Source: Azolla caroliniana (taxonomy: Eukaryota; Polypodiophyta). Taken from it: DNA of 64,000 nt. The position numbers were made by a program, and so were the translations under genes. The notes below the pieces were generated by a model. The model saw only the letters and a program-made list of their open reading frames with translations, ran no database searches and was not told the origin of the DNA. Positions 33,601-42,600 of the stretch are shown here, piece after piece. The stretch is taken from the NCBI GenBank assembly GCA_043228905.1, contig JBHGNT010000015.1, positions 13,206,001 through 13,270,000 of the forward strand. The letters are read 5' to 3'. Every line of letters begins with the position of its first letter. The stretch's first letter is position 1.

Positions 33601-36600
33601 AAAAGAAAGATGTTAAATAATTCCCTTGCTGTGACTAGCAACACTTAACTTAGCCCTTAAAGCTTCAATTTCACCTTTCTTAGGACTAGCTATCAACATA
33701 CCATCCACATTATAGGAAGCAAATGATGGAACTGCCATCTTGAGCCTTCTTGGAGTAAATTTGGTAGAAGAATGAATTGAATTATTGTAAGCAAACTCCA
33801 CAAAATGCAAATAGTCAACCTAATCATCCTGTTGATAGTTGATAAAAAGATGAGGATACTGTTGAAAGGTTTGCTTGGTATGTTGTCGTGAGGATTTTCG
33901 GCTATAGTGAGAAAACCAAGTGGGATGGATAAAATGGGGATGTGCAACATTGCACATGCACTTGGAAGATTTGTAAAAGAAACAAATGTAAAACAGGAAG
34001 GGTACATGTAAGGTGTTAAAAGTGCACTACGAAGATTCATAAAGTGTAAATGTGATGTGCACTTATGTGCACATGCACATGTAGACTAAAGGGAGAGTAC
34101 CTGAAGTACAGGTGTAGTGACTAGTGGGCATAGTGTGTGTGAGGAGAGGGAGTTAAAGCTCCATCAATCTCTCCTCCTAAGATAAAGGCCAAATATTCCC
34201 CCATTGAAAGAACGGGGGGTTGACCTCTTCTTTATGTAATGTGCCCCTCAAAAATGGCCCCTCACTCCCTTTTATAGTAGTAAGGGGTGAGGCACATTAC
34301 ATAAAGAAGAGGTCAACCCCCCCTTCCTTCAATGGGGGAATATTTGGCCTTTATCTTAGGAGGAGAGATTGATAGAGCCTTAACTCCCTCTCCTCACACA
34401 CACACTATGCCCACTACTCACTACACTCGTACTTCATGTACTCTCCCTTTAGTCTACATGTGCATGTGCACATAAGTGCACATCACATTTACACTTTATG
34501 AATCTTCGTAGTGCACTTTTAACACCTTACATTTACCCTTCCTTTTTTACATTTGTTTCTTTTACAAATCTTCCAAGTGCATGTGCAATGTTGCACATCT
34601 CCATTTTATCCATCCCACTAGGTTTTCTCACCATGGTCGAAAATCCTTATGACATCCAGCCCCACCAAACCGCACATCCACCGGTATGAGCCAAGAAAGG
34701 GAAAGAGGTGAGATTTTCGGCAATGGTGATTAACCAAGTTCCGTCGCTTCCTCGTTAGCCTTGCCCGACTTCGTCTTCCATTTCGAGCATGCCCATCCTT
34801 CCCATACGAACCAACATAGCCTCCCGATCCATCGTGTCCGCCACATGTTCCCGAACCATCGGCTCCATCCGATCCACCATATATGATGCTCACATCTTCC
34901 TCCCCGGCCGGTCGTAGCAGACCTCCCGAACGATGTCGCCGATCCGATCGCTCTTCCTTTGTCCGCCGCGTGTATTCTCCGATTAGACTCCCGACCACTC
35001 CGACCGCATGTCGGATACCATCCCTCACACACCTCGTATGTTCCTCCTTCGGCCCGATCGTCATCCCAAGCACCTAAGCATGCCGTCTCCCTCCGTTCCG
35101 TGCTTGCCTTCCATAGGCTTTACCCACGCATCGATGTTGACCTCCGAATATGCGCTCCTTCTTAGGTCCTCATGTGACCACATTACGCGTTCCTCATTTC
35201 ACCCTTGACCGTGGTGCTCTCTCACAGTAGGGTGCTTTCTTCCCGTACTTGCCTCTCAAAGGCTCGACCTGACCGCTATCATCGGTCACTCGTTGCGGCT
35301 CCTCCGGGTGCATGCTTGTTTCTTGGCCCTCGAGCGGCCGTAGTGCATGCTTCATTTTTCGCCCTTCACTCGTCGTAGTCCCGACCTCCGCATCGAACTC
35401 TCCCCCCTTCATTGTCGTCATTCCGCACAGGATGCATGCTTCGGCATCGTCATCCGCTTCGATCTCCAACTCCTCGCCGCCACCCGTCTTATGTTGGCAC
35501 TCGGGCGCAACCGTCATAGCCTCCGGCACCGGTGTCGAGGGACCTCATCTCCGTTCAGTTCAATCTTCCTCCTTCGCCTTGTCAACATCTTGGTCGCCCG
35601 CCTTGCCGCCGTCACCGTCCGTCTCTCCGGTCTCACGTGGGCCCTCGTGGCCAACTGCCAAAGTCTCAAGAACCGGTGTGAGGCAAGGTCCCGGCACCAC
35701 CGCTCGTCATGTCCGTAGCCACCTCCATCCGGACGTCATTGTCTGTGGCTACCCCGTCCCCGATCGCACAAGCCTCGATTACGCTTGCTTCCTCCCCGCT
35801 CGATGTTTCGAGCAACCGTGTCCCAAAACTTCCGCCCACTCTCGAAGTGGTGCTCCCTGCTCCGTAGTCTCCTGCCTTCTCCATGGCCGTCCCTTTTTTG
35901 CAAGACGAGAGGATCGCTCGCTCCGCACCCTCTCCCATGTCGCCGTCGTACGCTCTTTCGGCCTCCACATAGGCCCCATCCTCCGTGCGTAGGGAGGCAT
36001 CTTCCTCCGCGTCCTCCGATCCTCTCGGACCCAACTCCTTAATAAACCCCTCTTCGGCTTCGATCTTTGACTTCACGATCTCGTACGCCTCCCGTATCAA
36101 TGCTTCTTGGTCGAACTCCTCCGAACCATTACGCATTGAGCTCTCTTCCAGCGACAATGCATAGTCACTCACCACCCTCTCTTCTCCGCCGCTCGTAGGC
36201 CGTGTTGTGGCCGACCGCTTCTCATCGTGTTGCCGGCATACCCACTCCACTTCGGACCAATCATCGGTGAGGCTGTGTGCTCCATGATCATCTTCGAGCT
36301 CGAATAAAATGTCGATCCTTTCCTCCCGATGGACCGTCTTCAAAAATAGGAGGGCTTTGTCCGCCCCCACTGATCTCCGATCCCACTCCAAGAGTTGAGC
36401 AAAACGACGCTCGAACTCTTGGAATGCTTCCATCACGCTTCGATGGGCCTTCACCGACGCCACCCATGGATCGAACTCATCCTGACTTCTCCCCTCCAGT
36501 TTCTTGTACCCATATGCCTCCAATGAAGCTTCCATCCTCGTCCTCCATTTGTGCCCTTCACGTCGGGTTCACCAAATGTCGCGGAAATCCGCGCGTGCGT

Positions 36601-39600
36601 GTCGGATAGGACTTGACCACGGGGGTCTTGGACTAGGGAGTAAGAGGAGGGAGAGAAGCTTGCGAGTTCAACCGAGAAGGAAGAGAAAGATTAAGATTCA
36701 ACAGATTAAGATTCAAGAGAATAAGATCTAAACAAGACAAGATACATTATGGAAAGCACCACACCAATTACAACCGTGGCCATGTAGGCCGAATGTAAAC
36801 CCTGTAGATGAAACCCTAACCGGATAGGGGAAAAGAAGAAGAAGAAGAAGAAGACGAATGAAACCCTTAAAACGAGATCCTAAAACCCAAAATTCCGAAA
36901 CCCAAATGGCAACCCAAAGAAACCCCAAAAGTGGAAGCCCCTCAAAAATGGCCCCTCACTCCCTTTTATAGTAGTAATGGGTGAGGCACATTACATAAAG
37001 AAGAGGTCAACCCCCTGTTCTTTTAAGGGGGGAATATTTGGCCTTTATCTTAGGAGGAGAGATTGATGGAGCCTTAACTCCCTCTCCTCACACACACACT
37101 ATGCCCACCACTCACTACACCCATACTTCATGTACTCTCCCTTTAGTTTACATGTGCATGTGCACATCACATTTACACTTTATGGATTTTCGTAGTGCAC
37201 TTTTAACGCCTTACATTTACCCTTCCTTTTTTAATATTTGTTTCTTTTACAAATCTTCTAAGTGCATGTGCAATGTTGCACATCCCCATTTTATCCATCC
37301 CACTTGGTTTTCTCACGACAACGTTCGGTTTGATCATCAGTCTCTAGGTGATAGCTTGAAGAGAGTTTACAATCAATATGGAAGAGCCCAAGCAAATGTT
37401 TCCAAAAATTTCGAGATGAATTGTGGGCCCTGATCACTAATGGTGTCATCAAGAATACCAGACACTGAAACACTTCACGCATAACCAAATCAGTTGTCTC
37501 TAAACTATTAATAGTCTTCGTGCATGGTAGAAATTGTGCCATCTTAGAGAACCGAGCTATAACAGTAAGGATGACATCAAAACCTTTGGAAGATGGAAGA
37601 TCAATAATGAAATCCACAGATATCGACTTCCACGGACCATCAAGAACTAATAAGGGTTGGAGAAACCCATATGGTCAATGACGAGGACACTTGGACCAAC
37701 AATATGCATCACAACTACAAATGTAATTCTCAACATAATTACGAAGATGCGGCCACCAATAATTTCTAGAAACTAATTCCAATGTTTTGTGAACTCCAAA
37801 ATGTCCAACCATTGACATCTCAATTAGGAGTGGACAGAACCCACAATCTAATTCCACACCAAATCAACCCAAAAGAGGTAAAAACAACGTCCAACGACCA
37901 AAGATGGACCTGGCCTTGTGTGAGGAGATTCCATCTAATTCAGATGAAGAACCTAAGGATGTTGGAACCATTCACATTGCACATGAGATAGCCTCAAGAT
38001 CAATGAACATGATAGGTGGTAATAAGTTCACTAGGTATGCCAAAGACTTAAGGGTTTGTTCATTTTGTTCATCAAGTATGGCAAGTGTTAAAGGTTTGTT
38101 CTACTTGTATTTTCGTCCTGAAAACAGGTTCCAACTTGCTTGTTAGAGATTGGATCTATCGGTCTATGTCAGCGACACTAATTTGCAATGATTGAGCAAA
38201 GCGGGGGAGATGGTCTCCACATGAACCATGAACATCTTCAACACATGGATGGAATATACGAATCCACAAGAGGTCTCTAGCCAGTATTGGATTGTTGATC
38301 CACTTTGGGTGCAACTTGACATTCAAAGCAACAAGGTTAACAATATCCTAGGACATGTGCAAGAGCGAGATTTTACATTCATACCCACAATGCATGTTGG
38401 CCAATGGGTGCTTTGGATGAAGACGCACAATAGTCCAAACAGTTTGGTTGCACAGAAGATGACCAACCAAGGTATTTTGCAATCCATTGAATAATGTGTC
38501 AACCCATGCATTGTAGAGGTTGGTAGAGATGACTATAAAGATGGTCTCAACCACACCTAAAAACCATTGCATCATACCCACAGAACTAACATCACAAACT
38601 CCACATCCCAACTCAGCCCAATGGGACTGACTATGGATATTATATGATGCAAACTATTCGAATGTTAGTGGCGGAGTTCGTACAAAGCTTGGGAACTCAG
38701 GCCAATGGGACTAACTATGGATATTATGTGATGCAAACTATTCGAATGTTAGTGGAGGAGTTCGTACAAAGCTTGGGATCTTCAGATTTTGTAAGTGTCT
38801 TTAATATTATAATTGTGTACAATCAATCCTTGTATGTGGGTTCTTATAATTGTTATTTGACAAGGGTTTGAACATTGGTTTGGACATGAAGACATGGAGC
38901 TCCTTTGAATGAATATGGCAAAATGGGCATGCCATGTTTTAGGCTTATCAATATTCTAAATATTGAAATTTTGTCGTGTCTTGAATTTAGAATATGAAAT
39001 TTCAATTACAGCAAATCTACACCTAGCTATGTCTTCCCACTAATTAGTAAAGCAATTTACTGGATAACCCAAATGCAGAAATGAGTGGCACTCTCTCGAC
39101 TACTAAAGCAAGATATATGCTCGCAACAGATAACTATAAATAAGCAATATGGCTTAGCCGATTGGTGGATCTATTTCTTTTCTTTACATAGGAAGCTTTT
39201 GGAATAAGGGTCCATATGCTAGGAGTCAAAAGTTATCCCACATATAGAACAGTGGTTTGTAGTATTTTTAGGGTTCCTCCCAAATTATAAATTGGAGCTA
39301 ATTACAGGATATAAGCAATCAGGAATTCGCCGCACTTACGTCTACTCTCTTTGTTTATGACCTTTGTTAGAAACATTGTGAATTGACTAGATAGGTATAT
39401 AGAGTTACACTCACAGAGATCTATATCTGAAAATAAACCTTCTATTACATATGAGAGTAGCTCACAATGGTAGTCCACCCATGCACTCACACCTTAGAGG
39501 TTAGACGAGATCTAGACTATTATCTGTCCCCACTACGAAATTAGTGGGCACAGATAATAGTCACAACCACTATGTAAGAGAAAGAGTGAATATTTATATT

Positions 39601-42600
39601 CTTTGTTTGATCTCAATGTCACATTAAATGTGCAAGTCAGATGATAGTAGTGTTGATATTCCTTTTCTATCAATTGACTTGTCATTTAAAATGACCCAAC
39701 TCCCTAGATACAAGCTAGTGCTTGATAGTACTTATCTTAAAGTAAATAACACATACCTCAAGACTAAGTACATCTTAACCTACCAATAGAGAATGTTCTT
39801 CTAGTCAACCTGACTACTCAATCCTATTACCCTACTTCCCTCTTTCCTAAATACATTTTGTCCTACTCGCCTACAGTTTCCTAAATTGACACCTCATCGA
39901 CCCATATGGTCAAGTAGCACAATAGCTACTCCTCATTTGGGGTGCTATCACAAAATGTGCACTCTAAGAATACATATGGGGATAATTCGACAACTTGGGG
40001 TTGATCAATGATTATATCAAACAACCTTGTGAACTCAAAATATCTTTATCGATAAAGTTTGATAGAAGCTTAAAAACGTAAGAGATGATTGCATCAAAAT
40101 TGTTTATAATTGTTTACAACTACTTCCCTTAATCAAGTTTTAATAAACATATAAACAATAGTTAATAAGAAAAATAAACTAAAGAAGCTAGGTCGTGAGA
40201 TTGGAAAAGTGAAGCGCTTTCATCAGTGTGCACCTCCAACTGTCTCTTACAAGAGGCCCTTGGTTTTGTTGGCCAATCTTGCTACCTCTAACATCATTTT
40301 GGAAGTTTGACATTTTTTACCGTTTCTAGCCGGTCTATCAGTTCTATCTTCCATGTTTTGATGCCCTACCTTTTGTATCCATTTATGGCTATGGTTCTAG
40401 AGAATTTAAAGAGGCCTATACTTCTTTGGATTCTTGCAGTTCCCCGTTCAGTATGCATAGCTCCATTTGCTATATAGGGTGGTGATATGCATAAACTGAT
40501 TTTGGCCAGTCTATCTCTTTTGATGCACATTTGACGCCATATCACAGTCTCAACATGTTAAGGATCTTCATTCTCTACAGATGGTATCAGAACCTTCGTA
40601 TTCAGGATGCTCTTCAGTCCATAGTTTCTGAAGTTGCTACATTTAGCAGTTTTCTGTTTCATTTTATGGTTTCTGTAATTTTGGGGTTTTCAAGATCAGT
40701 CATATTTGTGTTCTGCACTAAAAGGGAGCTTATATTAACTGTGCAAAGAATCACACGGAATTGCTGGGTGAACTAATTCTGGAGTTCAAAGGATATACAA
40801 ACCCTACAGTGGGCTACAGAAAACTGCAAAAAACTAGCATTAACAAGAGGTGCAACTCGGAAGGGAATTAAAGAAAAAGCCTTTGAATATAACTTTGCCA
40901 CTGAGAAAAAGAAAAGCTGGTTGAAGGATGGCGTAATCACCAACCGGCTTTGCCAGGACCAAGATTGGTCATCTTGCTGCTGTTCTTTACAGATTCGAAC
41001 CCACCTTCATGCCTGTCGATTCTTCATATTTTCCCTTCTCGTTTCCACTCATGCTCAGAATCTCTTTCTTCAACTTCCCCATCTGCTTTCATTGGTTAAT
41101 TGCCTTCAGGATACAGACAATTGTTGCTCAGTGGTTACTGGCTTTGAGGGCATTTTCATTTGTGAGGGATATTTCTAGATAACAGCCAGGTATGCCATAG
41201 CAGTGTTGCTGATTGTTCTCAGCATTAGCATTGCTTTTAGTACCCTATTGTATACGGTCCATATCTACAATCTTCCTGGCTACATATTAAATGGAAGGCA
41301 AGAAATACTTTGTGTGTGGTCTAGTTCATGTATCATAAGTTCAACCTGCATATTTGATTGAGGTGAAACAGTAGCAAAATCAAATAGCGTTTAGCCAATA
41401 ATAACACCACCAACAAAGCCCCCTGGCACTAAAACAAACATGTCCTAAGTCAAAAAAGGCATGAATCAATTCCCTAACTTAGAAAACAAGGTTTGAATCC
41501 AAATCTTAAAGATCTTGAGCTATGTGTATTGTATATATGTAAAGAGTAAAGCCATGACTATAGAGTGTATAGAATAACCATTTGTATTACGATTCTCAAA
41601 AAGTCAATAAAGGAATTAATGGAAGTACTTGAATGCAGTAATCATTGGGCCCACTCCGAAGACTGCAGCTAGCAAAGTTTCTCTAAGTAATCCCTGTGGT
41701 AATAAATAATGAAGAACATCATTCATGGATAATTAAGACCTTTATTAATCCTCTCTATACATCAATCACAAACTTACAAGACCTTTGCTGAAAGCAGTCA
41801 TTGCTCCAATAGAGCCAGCTGTTTGGAGCAGATTTCCTAAACAAAAGAATAATAATGATTTTATCATTGCTCAAGAGATAAAAATCTACCAAATTGTAAT
41901 GAAACTTCATCTAAAAATTCATGATGGAATTATTTAACAACAGATATATTCCAATATTTTAAGGTTTTGTTTGGCAAAACATCCCAAGTTTTGAATTTTC
42001 ACAGGTTGATTCTAAAACCTTTACCCAAAAGCAATGTCTAATACCTTTGAAGGCACAAAAAGAAATATAGTAAACCTCATCTACTACATCTGTTAAAATG
42101 TATCTGTTTCATTACTTGCATTCAATCTACTCCAAACCTAAAGGGGATAATTTGAGTGCAAATTATGCTATACTTGATATGTGTATCTTCGTTTTGCTTC
42201 TGAAAGTTTTAAGGTGGTTTTCAGATGTTTACAAAGCAGGAATGACACCAAAACTTGGTATATGCATACATAGACACACACACACACATGTGTGTGTGTA
42301 TGTGTGTATAAATGTATGTATGTTACCTTCAGGGTCAAAATTTAAAGGTGATTTGCAGTAACATTGCTAACTTGTTACTGGAGTGAACAAGAAGCTTTTA
42401 AAACAATTCGGGATTACTGAATCCAAAGAGGAAGCTCCGTCACAATGGCTTCTTTGCAAGCTGTTAGTGTATTCTGAGAAAACAGAGAAGAAAGTAGAAA
42501 ACACTAACCTCCTTCCTTTCCACGCTGTGGAGATGAGCTCTCTTCAATGGAGCAAAGAGCAAAACCTTTGCTCTTTCGTCTAACAATCGCCTTCATCCCT

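Larger units (their letters stand above)
33884..37320 (-). mobile_element. LARD-like LTR element with a palindromic 3' LTR
   Basis: Minus-strand element. The 5' LTR is 36577-37320 (TGTCGTGAG...CGCGACA), followed by a primer-binding-like TTTGGTGAACCCGACG at 36,561-36,576 and a gag-like frame. A polypurine GGTGGGGCTGGA precedes TGTCATAAGG at 34,654, the start of the 3' LTR. Instead of continuing to U5, the 3' LTR turns back at about 34,246-34,290 into its own reverse complement and ends CTCACGACA at 33,884. Flanks are ATGT (33880-33883) and ACGT (37321-37324). The element interrupts a gypsy integrase. Confidence 0.8.

Noticed and set aside
34730-36042. Overlapping frames on both strands in the LARD internal region
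   Set aside because: Only 35666-36535 (minus) starts next to the primer-binding-like site and has gag-like similarity; the others are compositional.
40577-40591. Copia primer-binding site ATGGTATCAGAACC as proof of an element
   Set aside because: No LTR pair or gag frame was found nearby; it could be chance or a deep relic.
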